11,934 bases of DNA from Actinomycetota bacterium (GTDB lineage Bacteria; Actinomycetota; Humimicrobiia; Humimicrobiales; Humimicrobiaceae). Below the pieces are notes generated by a model. It was not told the DNA's origin. It did no database searches and was given only the letters and a program-made list of their open reading frames with translations. Location of the stretch: positions 1 to 11,934 of the forward strand of contig VGAU01000032.1 of assembly GCA_016870675.1 (NCBI GenBank), given 5' to 3'. Shown here piece after piece: positions 1-7,559 of the stretch. The position numbers were made by a program, and so were the translations under genes. The stretch's first letter is position 1; each line of letters opens with the position of its first letter.

Positions 1-2902
1 CATCACCGCCAAATACCCACACTGATTTTTTAATTAAATAATCCTTAAGTTCCAGTATTTTTTCCCCAATCTCATTAGATTTCCTGTCGCCGAGATCTCC
101 ACCCAGTAGTTTTAAAATTTTTACAGTAGATTCCCTGTTTATCTCGTCATCTTCTCTACCTGAAATCCATTCACTCATAGCCATTTTTACCAGAGGGTTT
201 ATATTTATTTTAGACAGTTCTCTCATATAATCTTCAATTTTATTTCGAAGTTGCTTTATGGCTAAAACCATTCCGTATCCATATTCAGCATTATCTTCAA
301 ATAAGGAATTTGCCCATGCCGGTCCTTTACCTTTTGTATTAATAGTATAGGGAGCTGAAGGAGCCGAACCACCCCAGATAGATGAGCATCCTGTGGCATT
401 TGCTATCAACATTCTGTCTCCAAACAGTTGGGTAACCAGTTTTGCATATGGAGTTTCGCCACATCCTGCGCATGCACCTGAAAATTCAAACAATGGTCTC
501 CTAAATTGACTTCCCTTGACAGTATCAGCAGGCACAATATCTTCCTTTACTGGGATTTTTGAAGCAAAATCCCAGTTTTTAATTTGAGCTTTCTGTGAGT
601 CCAGCGGTTTCATAACAAGGGCTTTATTTTTAGCCGGACAGATATTTACACAGTTCCCGCATCCGGTACAATCAAGTGTACTGACCTGTATTCTATATGC
701 AAACTGCTCAAGACCTTTCCCTTTTGCCCCTACGGTTTCAAATTCCCCGGGAGCATTCTTTACTTCTTCACCGGTGAGCAGTACCGGTCTTATAACCGCA
801 TGAGGGCATATATACGAGCATTGATTACACTGTATGCAATTATCCTTCTGCCATTCCGGCACATTTACTGCTATGCCCCTTTTCTCATAAGCTGCAGTCC
901 CCTGCGGAAATGTCCCATCCTCAGCCCCTATAAATGCGCTGACCGGGATGCTGTCGCCTTCCTGCCTGTTTATCACTCTTAAGATATTTTTTATGAAGTC
1001 CGGTTCCTGGGCTCCTGCAACATCCTCCACTTCTACTGCATCTTTCCAGCTGTCAGGAATTTTTACTTTCTTCAGTGATTCTATCCCACTGTCTACTGCC
1101 CGGTAGTTCATCTGTACAATTTTCTCACCTTTTTGCCCATAGGTTTTCTCTATTGCTTCCTTCATATATTTTACTGCATCATCTAAAGGTATAACTTTTG
1201 CAAGTTTAAAGAAGGCAGACTGCATAATCATATTTATCCTGCTGCCCAATCCAATCTCAGCCGCTATATCAGTGGCATCAATTATATAAAAATCTATATT
1301 ATGCCCGGAAAGATACTTCTTGATGCTTGCAGGCAGTTTCCTGTCCAGGTCGCGGGCGCTCCACTGACAGTTTAAAAGAAAGGTCCCACCGTCTTTTAAT
1401 CCTTTAAGTAAATCATATTGCCCTATGTAAGCCTGATTATGACAGGCTACAAAATCAGCATCGCTGATCAGGTAAGTTGACCTGATTGGATTCTTTCCAA
1501 ATCTCAAATGAGACACTGTCAGGCCGCCGGATTTTTTAGAATCATAAGCAAAGTAACCCTGAGCATAAAGGTCAGTATTATCACCAATTATCTTAATAGC
1601 ATTTTTATTTGCTCCAACCGTACCATCAGAGCCCAAACCCCAGAATTTGCATCTTATAGTTCCTTCGGGAGCAGTCTCAATCTCCTCTTTAACTTCAAGA
1701 GATGTGTGAGTAACATCATCATTTATGCCTATGTTAAATCCATTTTTAGGACTTGCCAGTTTTAAATTATCAAATACAGCTTTTATTTGGCCCGGAGTGG
1801 TATCCTTCGAACCGAGTCCATATCTTCCACCCACAATAACAGGTTTATCTTCCACTTCATAAAATGCAGTTTTGACATCCAGGTATAACGGTTCACCTAT
1901 TGCACCCGGCTCTTTTGTCCTGTCCAGAACAGCAATCTTCCTGGCGGTTTTTGGTATTGACTGTAGGAAAAATTCAGTAGAAAAAGGCCTGTAAAGATGA
2001 ACCTTTACCACTCCTACTTTTTCACCTGATTTATTTAGATACTCTACAGTTTCATCTATAGTATCCGTAACTGAACCAATCGCCACAATTACGTATTCTG
2101 CATCTTTTGCCCCTACATAATTAAATAGCTTATATTCTCTTCCGGTTAATTTACTAATCTTATTCATATAATCTAAAACTATTTCCGGAACTTTACTGTA
2201 AAAACTATTTGATGATTCCCTTGCCTGGAAAAATATGTCAGGATTCTGAGCCGTGCCCCTGGTAACCGGATGCTCAGGATTCAAAGCTCTTTCTCTGAAC
2301 TGCCTTAATGCATCCTCATCAATCAGCTTTTTAAAATCCTCATACTCAATAACTTCAATTTTTTGAATTTCATGTGAACTTCTAAAACCGTCAAAGAAGT
2401 GCAGGAAAGGTACTCTTGACTTAATTGCAGATAGATGTGCCACCCCTGCAAGATCCATAATTTCCTGTATTGAACCAGAAGCCAAAAGTCCAAAGCCAGT
2501 TTGTCTTACAGCCATCACATCTGAATGATCACCAAATATTGAAAGAGCATGAGTTGCTACAGTACGGGCACTCACATGAAATACACCTGGCAGAAGTTCT
2601 CCTGAAATTTTATACATATTTGGAATCATCAGAAGAAGTCCCTGAGATGCTGTAAAGGTTGAAGTAAGAGAACCAACCGCAAGTGAGCCGTGCACCGCTC
2701 CTGCCGCACCTCCTTCAGATTGAAGCTCGCTCACAATAACGACCTGCCCAAACACATTCTTCCTGCCATGAGCAGCCCACTCATCAACATATTCACCCAT
2801 AGGGGAAGAAGGAGTGATAGGATAAATAGCCGCTACTTCAGTAAAAGCGTAAGCCACATATGCTGCAGCCATATTTCCATCCATGGTTTTCATGGTTTTC
2901 AT
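1..2902 (-). CDS. nifJ: Pyruvate:ferredoxin (flavodoxin) oxidoreductase, C-terminus cut by window edge
   Basis: Single-chain PFOR: oxidises pyruvate and CoA to acetyl-CoA and CO2 and reduces ferredoxin or flavodoxin in the cytoplasm. About 967 of the roughly 1,170-1,200 residues usual for the family are present. The N-terminal thiamine-diphosphate domain has YPITPSSP (T30) and the SELQSEGGA stretch (E63). Two ferredoxin-like 4Fe-4S motifs lie at C689/C692/C695/C699 and C745/C748/C751/C755. The proximal cluster and second TPP domain begin at CAGCGETPY (C811, C814), with C839 in ATGCSSIWGG. The cysteine spacing matches, within one residue, what I recall for the Desulfovibrio africanus enzyme. 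The frame runs off the window at VWVFGGD, just where the conserved GDG cofactor-binding motif begins. Of three in-frame ATGs (2902, 2893, 2884) I chose the first, because GGGAG sits 10 nt upstream. No stop or frameshift was seen. An indolepyruvate or other 2-oxoacid oxidoreductase is less likely given this domain order. Confidence 0.97.
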   Translation of the reverse strand, partial: MKTMKTMDGNMAAAYVAYAFTEVAAIYPITPSSPMGEYVDEWAAHGRKNVFGQVVIVSELQSEGGAAGAVHGSLAVGSLTSTFTASQGLLLMIPNMYKISGELLPGVFHVSARTVATHALSIFGDHSDVMAVRQTGFGLLASGSIQEIMDLAGVAHLSAIKSRVPFLHFFDGFRSSHEIQKIEVIEYEDFKKLIDEDALRQFRERALNPEHPVTRGTAQNPDIFFQARESSNSFYSKVPEIVLDYMNKISKLTGREYKLFNYVGAKDAEYVIVAIGSVTDTIDETVEYLNKSGEKVGVVKVHLYRPFSTEFFLQSIPKTARKIAVLDRTKEPGAIGEPLYLDVKTAFYEVEDKPVIVGGRYGLGSKDTTPGQIKAVFDNLKLASPKNGFNIGINDDVTHTSLEVKEEIETAPEGTIRCKFWGLGSDGTVGANKNAIKIIGDNTDLYAQGYFAYDSKKSGGLTVSHLRFGKNPIRSTYLISDADFVACHNQAYIGQYDLLKGLKDGGTFLLNCQWSARDLDRKLPASIKKYLSGHNIDFYIIDATDIAAEIGLGSRINMIMQSAFFKLAKVIPLDDAVKYMKEAIEKTYGQKGEKIVQMNYRAVDSGIESLKKVKIPDSWKDAVEVEDVAGAQEPDFIKNILRVINRQEGDSIPVSAFIGAEDGTFPQGTAAYEKRGIAVNVPEWQKDNCIQCNQCSYICPHAVIRPVLLTGEEVKNAPGEFETVGAKGKGLEQFAYRIQVSTLDCTGCGNCVNICPAKNKALVMKPLDSQKAQIKNWDFASKIPVKEDIVPADTVKGSQFRRPLFEFSGACAGCGETPYAKLVTQLFGDRMLIANATGCSSIWGGSAPSAPYTINTKGKGPAWANSLFEDNAEYGYGMVLAIKQLRNKIEDYMRELSKININPLVKMAMSEWISGREDDEINRESTVKILKLLGGDLGDRKSNEIGEKILELKDYLIKKSVWVFGGD

Positions 2903-2969
2903 AAATAATCTACTCCCTGGAAAAATTTTTAAGTATAAACAAGCTTTCAAGCAAACACAAAATCATTGA

Positions 2970-2978
2970 ATTATAACA
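2970..2978 (-). promoter_or_regulatory. Candidate nifJ promoter (extended -10)
   Basis: Read on the minus strand this is TGTTATAAT, a perfect -10 box with the TGn extension, 67 nt before the nifJ ATG. The -35 region is poor: TTAAAA at 17-bp spacing in an AT-rich stretch, as is often tolerated with an extended -10. Start of transcription would be near 2963, giving a leader of about 60 nt. Inferred from sequence alone. Confidence 0.5.
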
Positions 2979-3008
2979 CATTTAATTTATTTTTTTAATA
3001 AACTAATT

Positions 3009-3036
3009 CACGCAGCTGGATAGTTTTAGCTACACG
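3009..3036 (-). terminator. Possible weak terminator after recR
   Basis: Downstream of the recR stop, the minus strand can fold a 9-bp stem (CGUGUAGCU with AGCUGCGUG, three G-U pairs) around a 10-nt loop. The following sequence, AATTAGTTTATT, is only moderately U-rich, so it may work poorly or be chance. It would separate recR from nifJ, which has its own promoter candidate. Confidence 0.35.
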
Positions 3037-3040
3037 TAGA

Positions 3041-3640
3041 TTAAAGTTCTCTTCTATCAGAAATTGCCCTGCCTATAGTTATCTCATCTGCATATTCCAG
3101 GTCACCACCAACAGGAAGTCCGCTTGCCAGTTTAGTAACTTTAACTCCCAGGGGGACTAATATCTTTTTTAAATACATAGCAGTACTTTCACCCTCAACA
3201 GTGGGATTTACTGCAATTATTACCTCTTCAATATTATTAGCCTTCACGCGCTCCAGCAGCCTGGGTACTCTTATCTCGTCAGGTCCGACATTTTCTATGG
3301 GAGACAGCAGTCCGCCAAGGATATGATACAACCCCTTGTATTCACCAGTTTTTTCAACAATTATTGCATCACTTACTTCCTCGACTATACATATTTTTTT
3401 TCTATCCCTGGACTGGTCCCTGCAAATATGACAGATATCTTCTTCGGTCAGACTGTAACATTGACTGCAAAATTTAACCTTTTCCTTCATCTCAATCAGG
3501 TTCTTGGAGAATTTTACAATATCGCTATGGGAAAGCTTGAGCAAAAAGAATACAATTCTTTTAGCAGATTTGGGGCCTATTCCCGGAAGTTTTCTGAATT
3601 CGTTTATTAAATTTTCTACACTTTTTATATATAAAGCCAT
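3041..3640 (-). CDS. recR: Recombination mediator protein RecR
   Basis: RecR acts with RecO (and RecF) to load RecA on SSB-coated single-stranded DNA at gaps. At 199 residues it has the usual family length. The N-terminal helix-hairpin-helix includes KLPGIGPKSAKR (residues 17-28). A four-cysteine zinc finger is at C58, C61, C70 and C73. The Toprim domain starts around IVEEVSD (85-91) and includes YHILGGLLSPIENVGPDEIR (105-124). The C-terminal GLPVGGDLEYADEITIGRA, usual for RecR, is intact. It is the last gene of the dnaX-ybaB-recR cluster, 70 nt after ybaB. The ATG fits family alignments from memory, but no Shine-Dalgarno sequence precedes it. The 13 nt before the start codon form one copy of a repeated dyad (see 3641-3704). 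Confidence 0.97.
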   Translation of the reverse strand: MALYIKSVENLINEFRKLPGIGPKSAKRIVFFLLKLSHSDIVKFSKNLIEMKEKVKFCSQCYSLTEEDICHICRDQSRDRKKICIVEEVSDAIIVEKTGEYKGLYHILGGLLSPIENVGPDEIRVPRLLERVKANNIEEVIIAVNPTVEGESTAMYLKKILVPLGVKVTKLASGLPVGGDLEYADEITIGRAISDRREL

Positions 3641-3704
3641 CTGTAGTTTACAACTGGTTTAATAATTGTAAATAAATCTATCAAAGTATCTCTGTAATTT
3701 ACAA
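3641..3704. repeat. Two near-identical 13-bp dyads in the ybaB-recR gap
   Basis: Plus-strand CTGTAGTTTACAA (3641-3653) and CTGTAATTTACAA (3692-3704) differ at one base and start 51 bp apart, about five helical turns. The second copy is a dyad on either strand (TGTAA-A-TTACA on the minus strand). The first keeps the outer TGTA/TACA arms. A TTGTAAA at 3666-3672 can also pair with TTTACAA of the first copy (3647-3653, 12-nt loop). The first copy abuts the recR ATG and the second sits just past the ybaB stop. This could be a pair of operators or an RNA switch for recR translation. No function is known to me. Confidence 0.45.
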
Positions 3705-3710
3705 TTTCCG

Positions 3711-4025
3711 TTAGAAGAGCCCGGGTATATTCATACCACCGGTAAGGCTTGTCATTTTATTTTTAGCTTCATCTTTTGATTTTTTTATAGCATCATTTAT
3801 TGCAACCATTACCATATCTTCAACCATTTCCATGTCACCTGAATCAACCATATCCTTATCAATTTTCACTTCTACAATTTCCTGATCACCATTTACTTTC
3901 ACTTTTACTGCACCACCGCCTGCGGAAGCTTCGAACTCCATTTTTTTTAATTCTTGCTGGATTTCCAGTAATTTTTGCTGCATAATCTTTGCCTGCTTCA
4001 TCATATTTCCATAGTTTAAACTCAA
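3711..4025 (-). CDS. ybaB: YbaB/EbfC family nucleoid-associated protein
   Basis: Small DNA-binding protein of the YbaB/EbfC family, found as a dimer on the nucleoid and often encoded between dnaX and recR. The exact role is unsettled, with links to DNA repair and gene regulation. The 104 residues show the family pattern: an N-terminal helix NMMKQAKIMQQKLLEIQQEL (residues 7-26), the AGGGAVKVKVNGDQEI beta segment, a middle AINDAIKKSKDEAKNKM helix and the C-terminal GGMNIPGLF. The start is a TTG at 4025, chosen because AAAGGAG lies 6 nt upstream. The first ATG codons (residues 8-9) have no such site. The dnaX stop is only 3 nt before the TTG, so the ribosome-binding site lies inside the dnaX 3' end and translation is probably coupled. 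Confidence 0.95.
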   Translation of the reverse strand: MSLNYGNMMKQAKIMQQKLLEIQQELKKMEFEASAGGGAVKVKVNGDQEIVEVKIDKDMVDSGDMEMVEDMVMVAINDAIKKSKDEAKNKMTSLTGGMNIPGLF

Positions 4026-4028
4026 TTT

Positions 4029-5861
4029 TTACTCCTTTATGTCAAATTTTTTTTCAAAATAATTGAACACATCCTCTTCTGTACGGCTGTTTTCACTACT
4101 CCCGTCTTTTGAATTTGAACTATTACTGGCTTTATTTTCTGCATATTCAGCCCTACTTTCTCCGGTTGATTTGCTGCTCGCTTCACTTTCTGCATCACTT
4201 ATTACATCAATTTTATCCATTTTTTTACCAAGCTCGAATTTAATCTTAAAGTCCTTACCTGTAACTTCTTTTATCACACTGGATATCAACTCGATATTTT
4301 TGATTTTATTTAAATGGTCCTTGTGCCATTCTTTTTCTTTATCCAGGTAGAAATACAATGTGCCGTTTTCTATTTTATAAGGCACAGCTTCCGTAAACAT
4401 AGCGTGAACTGAAATTTTCTTCTTTTTTAAACTTTGTGAGATTTTATCCAGATTATTATTAATCAAACTAATTTCTTCATCTTTTTTTTCTACTCCAGCA
4501 TCAGCCATTTCTGATTTATGAGCTTTACCCCCACTTACTGTATGTTTGCTCTGGACTTCGACCTCGCTTACCATCTTATTAATTTCATTGCTATTTATAA
4601 TATCAAAATCATCTTCCTCATTTTCATAAACACTGGTACCAACATCAGCTCTATGATTATGATAATTCTTATTACCTTCTTGCATTGAATTAATTTTATC
4701 AATTTCTTTCCTTAAAGATTCTATCTGCGTCTCCATAAGTCTGGTTTTCTTTCCTATTTCTTTTTCATCCAATACAATAAAATTAATGGCTCTGACTACC
4801 GCTGACTTGAAAAAGACTTTTGAGCCTTCACCCCATTTGATTTGCTTGAGCAAATCTGTAAACAGTTCCATATAAAACTCTATTTCTTCCTTTTGCATTT
4901 TTTTAGCCTGACCCAGATACTTATCTTTATAATCTTCACTTATATTTACAATTTCAAAAGGATTATTGTAATTTTTAATAACATACAAATCATACAGATG
5001 ATCCAGAAACTCGGATACGAATACTTTAAGGTTTTGATTACTGCCAGTAATTTTATTTACCAGAAGCAAACCCCCGGTCAAGTTCTTTTCAATTAAAATA
5101 TCTGTAAATTCAAAAAGCATATCAAGATCTGTGACCCCGAGAAGTGAAATAACATCCCTGACTTCAATTTTATCCTCACCAAATGCTGCTAGTTGTTCCA
5201 ATATGCCATCAGCATCTCTCAGGCTGCCATCTGCATATTTAGAAATTAAGTTCAGAGCTGAATCACTTATGGTTATTTTTTCACTTCTGGCGATTTTCTG
5301 CAGTCTCTCTTTGATTTTGTCCATTGGTATTGGAAAGAAATCAAATCTCTGGCATCTTGACATTATAGTAGGAATTACTTTATTTGGTTCAGTGGTAGCC
5401 ATTATAAATAATACATGTTCAGGAGGCTCTTCCAGAACCTTGAGCAGCGCATTAAAAGCTTCCGTGGTTAACATATGGACTTCATCGATAATATAGACTT
5501 TTTTTCTTAGTATATTAGGCAGATATTTTACTTTTTCCCTGAGCTCTCTTATTTCATTTATTCCTCTATTGGAAGCAGCATCGATTTCTACAACATCCAT
5601 GCTATAGCCATCGGATATACTTATACAATTTTCACATTTATTGCATGGATCCGGCGTAGCCCCTTTAATGCAATTTAAAGCCTTTGCCAATATGCGTGCA
5701 GTTGATGTCTTGCCTGTTCCTCTGGGACCGCAAAATATATAACAATGCGATAACCTATTATTGGATATCGCATTTTTAATGGTTCTAACATTGTACTCTT
5801 GACCGATTATTTCTCCAAAATCCTGCGGTCTCCACTTTCTATAAAATGAAATGTAACCCAT
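4029..5861 (-). CDS. dnaX: DNA polymerase III subunit tau/gamma (clamp loader)
   Basis: AAA+ subunit of the clamp loader that places the beta sliding clamp on primed DNA. The 610 residues start MGYISFYRKWRPQDFGEIIG, as expected. Walker A is GPRGTGKT (45-52). The zinc module has C64 with C73, C76 and C79. Walker B is VYIIDEVH (122-129), and the sensor and arginine-finger region has TTEPN and SRC (168-170). After the conserved core (about 1-370) comes a low-complexity acidic and lysine-rich region, then a folded segment around residues 480-545 (tau-specific). No Shine-Dalgarno precedes the ATG: the upstream 20 nt are A/T only except one C. The gene starts 36 nt after the SRP RNA and may be read from the SRP RNA promoter. 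Two homopolymer or slippery sites (E458-K460 and L478-K480) could yield a shorter gamma-like form. Confidence 0.97.
   Translation of the reverse strand: MGYISFYRKWRPQDFGEIIGQEYNVRTIKNAISNNRLSHCYIFCGPRGTGKTSTARILAKALNCIKGATPDPCNKCENCISISDGYSMDVVEIDAASNRGINEIRELREKVKYLPNILRKKVYIIDEVHMLTTEAFNALLKVLEEPPEHVLFIMATTEPNKVIPTIMSRCQRFDFFPIPMDKIKERLQKIARSEKITISDSALNLISKYADGSLRDADGILEQLAAFGEDKIEVRDVISLLGVTDLDMLFEFTDILIEKNLTGGLLLVNKITGSNQNLKVFVSEFLDHLYDLYVIKNYNNPFEIVNISEDYKDKYLGQAKKMQKEEIEFYMELFTDLLKQIKWGEGSKVFFKSAVVRAINFIVLDEKEIGKKTRLMETQIESLRKEIDKINSMQEGNKNYHNHRADVGTSVYENEEDDFDIINSNEINKMVSEVEVQSKHTVSGGKAHKSEMADAGVEKKDEEISLINNNLDKISQSLKKKKISVHAMFTEAVPYKIENGTLYFYLDKEKEWHKDHLNKIKNIELISSVIKEVTGKDFKIKFELGKKMDKIDVISDAESEASSKSTGESRAEYAENKASNSSNSKDGSSENSRTEEDVFNYFEKKFDIKE
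4422..4428 (-). other. Candidate A AAA AAG frameshift heptamer in dnaX
   Basis: The minus strand reads TTA AAA AAG in the zero frame (L478-K480). This is the same heptamer, in the same phase, as the programmed -1 site of E. coli dnaX. A -1 shift would add 15 codons and stop at TAA, giving about 495 residues. No obvious stimulatory Shine-Dalgarno or strong downstream hairpin is visible. Confidence 0.3.
4481..4490 (-). other. Candidate slippery run A8 in dnaX (gamma-like product)
   Basis: In the dnaX frame the minus strand reads GAA AAA AAA GAT GAA (E458-D461-E462), a run of eight A. A -1 slip gives AGA TGA, ending translation at once and producing a chain of about 461 residues that keeps the whole AAA+ core and domain III. 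GGAG lies 3 nt before the run, closer than the stimulator known in E. coli. Slippage here is inferred and has not been shown. Confidence 0.35.
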
Positions 5862-5897
5862 AAAAATATATAGTTATTTTAATTAATAATAATAAAT

Positions 5898-6169
5898 GAC
5901 CGTGCCCCAGATTTCGATTTATAATAACAAGTGCAACTCATATAGTTAACTCCAGCCAGGCTTCCTTGTGGCACCCGGAGAATATTACTTACCGCTGCTT
6001 CCTCTCGGACCTGACGGGGTTTGTAACCCTCCGCCGCACAAGACCCAACCTTCAACATTACTTACATAAGCGCTAAACCTCACTATCATAAACCTCATAT
6101 CTGTTGATCAGCCTCACTATAGCGGATTGTGAGTTACAGGGCACCGCTAGCTCCCCACCTAGCACGGCC
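5898..6169 (-). ncRNA. ffs: Signal recognition particle RNA (large bacterial type)
   Basis: The RNA scaffold of the signal recognition particle. It binds Ffh and targets nascent membrane and secreted proteins. The invariant domain IV hairpin is at 5994-6014: GTCAGGTCC, a GAGA tetraloop (6003-6006), then GGAAGCAGC. The 5' part carries the Alu-domain sequences typical of Bacillus/Clostridium (GGTGGGGAGCTAGCGGTGCC followed by TGTAACTCAC and AATCCGCTATAG). The ends were set by the 8-bp closing helix GGCCGTGC (6169-6162) with GCACGGTC (5905-5898), which gives 272 nt, the usual size of the large form. The -10 box ends 6 nt before the 5' end. The gene lies directly upstream of dnaX, as in many Bacillota. 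No U-run that would clearly stop transcription separates it from dnaX. Confidence 0.96.
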
Positions 6170-6175
6170 AATTTG

Positions 6176-6181
6176 ATTATA
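6176..6181 (-). promoter_or_regulatory. SRP RNA promoter, -10 box
   Basis: A perfect TATAAT on the minus strand, with 6 nt between it and the inferred first base of the SRP RNA at 6169. The -35 region is AT-rich (TTTTAT at 17-bp spacing) and does not match well. The agreement between -10 position and the RNA 5' end supports both calls. Confidence 0.6.
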
Positions 6182-6239
6182 TAAAATTAATTAAAAAAAT
6201 AAAACTAGCTATTGGATAGTTCTCCGGTAAAAATAATTG

Positions 6240-6267
6240 TTGACCATTTAATTTAAAGGAGTAGAAT
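6240..6267 (+). promoter_or_regulatory. Candidate promoter for the MFS gene
   Basis: TTGACC (6240-6245), 16 bp, then TAGAAT (6262-6267), each 5/6 to the sigma-A consensus. Start of transcription would be near 6274, leaving a leader of about 70 nt. Just downstream, CAGGT (6275-6279) and ACCTG (6290-6294) form an inverted repeat with a 10-nt spacer that could be an operator. The promoter diverges from that of the SRP RNA within a 174-bp gap. Confidence 0.5.
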
Positions 6268-6343
6268 TCTTATTCAGGTAATTATTCAAACCTGCAAATA
6301 AACCATTAAAACAAAATAAAGGCACTTATCCAATACCATTTAA

Positions 6344-7525
6344 ATGATTAAATTTAAGAAAGGGCTTAATAAAACTAAAATTTTTTTAAGTTTCAGTACT
6401 CACATGGTAACTGATACTTACGCCAGCTTTATAGTGGGGCTTATCCCAATACTGGCAGTAAAACTGGAACTGTCTCTCTTTTTTGTTGGCATTTTAACTT
6501 CAGTAAATTTTATTTCCAATAATCTCGCTCAGCCTGCGTTTGGATACCTTTCAGACAAATACGGCATAAGATACTTCATGATTGCAGGACCGCTGGTTGC
6601 CTCTATATTTATAAGCATTCTGGGAGTATCTCCTAATTACTGGTCTATTCTGATCTTTTTATTTTTAGGAAATCTGGGAGTTGCTGCCATTCACCCACCT
6701 ACTGCAGCCACGGCCAGTCATGTGGGAGGAAGCAGAAAGGGTTTTTTAAATTCCATAATATCTTTTGGGGGGACTGTTGGTTTTTCAGCAGGTTCATTAT
6801 TCGTTATTTTAATTATAAATAAATTGGGCCTTAAATTTACCCCTCTCGCCGCAATCCCCGGAATAATTATGGCTCTAATTCTTATGAAATTTGATCCGTC
6901 CATTTTCATGAGTGGAACTAAAAAAATTGAAGCGAGCTTTACCAAAAAAATTAAAAGATTAAAAAAAGCAAAACTAGGTTTGCTTTTACTAATAATATTT
7001 GCTTCTTACTCCAGAGATTTAACTGTTCTATCAATGTTTACCTTTATGCCTTTGTACTTTACCAATCAAGGAGTAAAACTTATAAATTTTGGATATATAA
7101 TCCTGGTTTTTATCATAATAGGAGGAATTGGCGGCCTTTTTGCCGGTTACTATTCGGATAAAATAAGAAAAAGAACTATGGTAATCCAGGCCGGACTGAT
7201 TATATCTATCCCTCTTTTCTATTTAATATTCAAAGTACCTCTTAGCATGTCAATAATTTTATTTATTCTAGCCGGGTTTTTTGCTACTTCTACTCTGCCT
7301 TTATGTATCAGAGTGGCGCAGGATATATTTCCCGGTAACGTAAGTCTTGCCTCTTCTATGGTCATGGGTGTAAGCGGAGGAATTGCAGCAGCTACTGTTA
7401 TTCTTGTTGGTAAAATTGCAGATAATATAGGAATGGTAAGGACTATAAACTACGTCTTAATAATACCAATCCTTGCATCTCTGCTGTTACTCTTATTCCC
7501 GCTGGTGAGGTCAAGGTACAGGTAG
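6344..7525 (+). CDS. MFS transporter, fosmidomycin-resistance (Fsr)-like
   Basis: Inner-membrane major facilitator of 393 residues, about twelve hydrophobic segments, probably a proton-coupled exporter. The opening HMVTDTYASFIVGLIPIL, the QPAFGYLSDKYGIR loop (motif A, about residues 63-76), and the HPPTAATASHVGGSRKGF and ISFGGTVGFSAGSL stretches (roughly 117-152) match the pattern of Fsr-type proteins. A second loop GYYSDKIRKR lies in the C-terminal half. The substrate cannot be told from sequence; Fsr itself exports fosmidomycin, but relatives have varied substrates. The ATG has no clear Shine-Dalgarno and the next Met (residue 22) has none either, so the start is only moderately sure. It is the only plus-strand gene of the window, single, diverging from the SRP RNA and converging on the alcohol dehydrogenase with a 34-nt gap and no clear terminator. 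Confidence 0.88.
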   Translation: MIKFKKGLNKTKIFLSFSTHMVTDTYASFIVGLIPILAVKLELSLFFVGILTSVNFISNNLAQPAFGYLSDKYGIRYFMIAGPLVASIFISILGVSPNYWSILIFLFLGNLGVAAIHPPTAATASHVGGSRKGFLNSIISFGGTVGFSAGSLFVILIINKLGLKFTPLAAIPGIIMALILMKFDPSIFMSGTKKIEASFTKKIKRLKKAKLGLLLLIIFASYSRDLTVLSMFTFMPLYFTNQGVKLINFGYIILVFIIIGGIGGLFAGYYSDKIRKRTMVIQAGLIISIPLFYLIFKVPLSMSIILFILAGFFATSTLPLCIRVAQDIFPGNVSLASSMVMGVSGGIAAATVILVGKIADNIGMVRTINYVLIIPILASLLLLLFPLVRSRYR

Positions 7526-7559
7526 AAAATTGAAATTTCTGTCAGTGCTCCCATTACCC

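Noticed and set aside
800..1765. Plus-strand open frames at 800-982 and 1508-1765
   Set aside because: They lie antisense inside nifJ, which has clear motifs throughout, and their translations show no domain.
7526..7559. Bidirectional terminator between the convergent MFS and alcohol dehydrogenase genes
   Set aside because: No stable stem with a U-tract can be drawn in the 34 nt.
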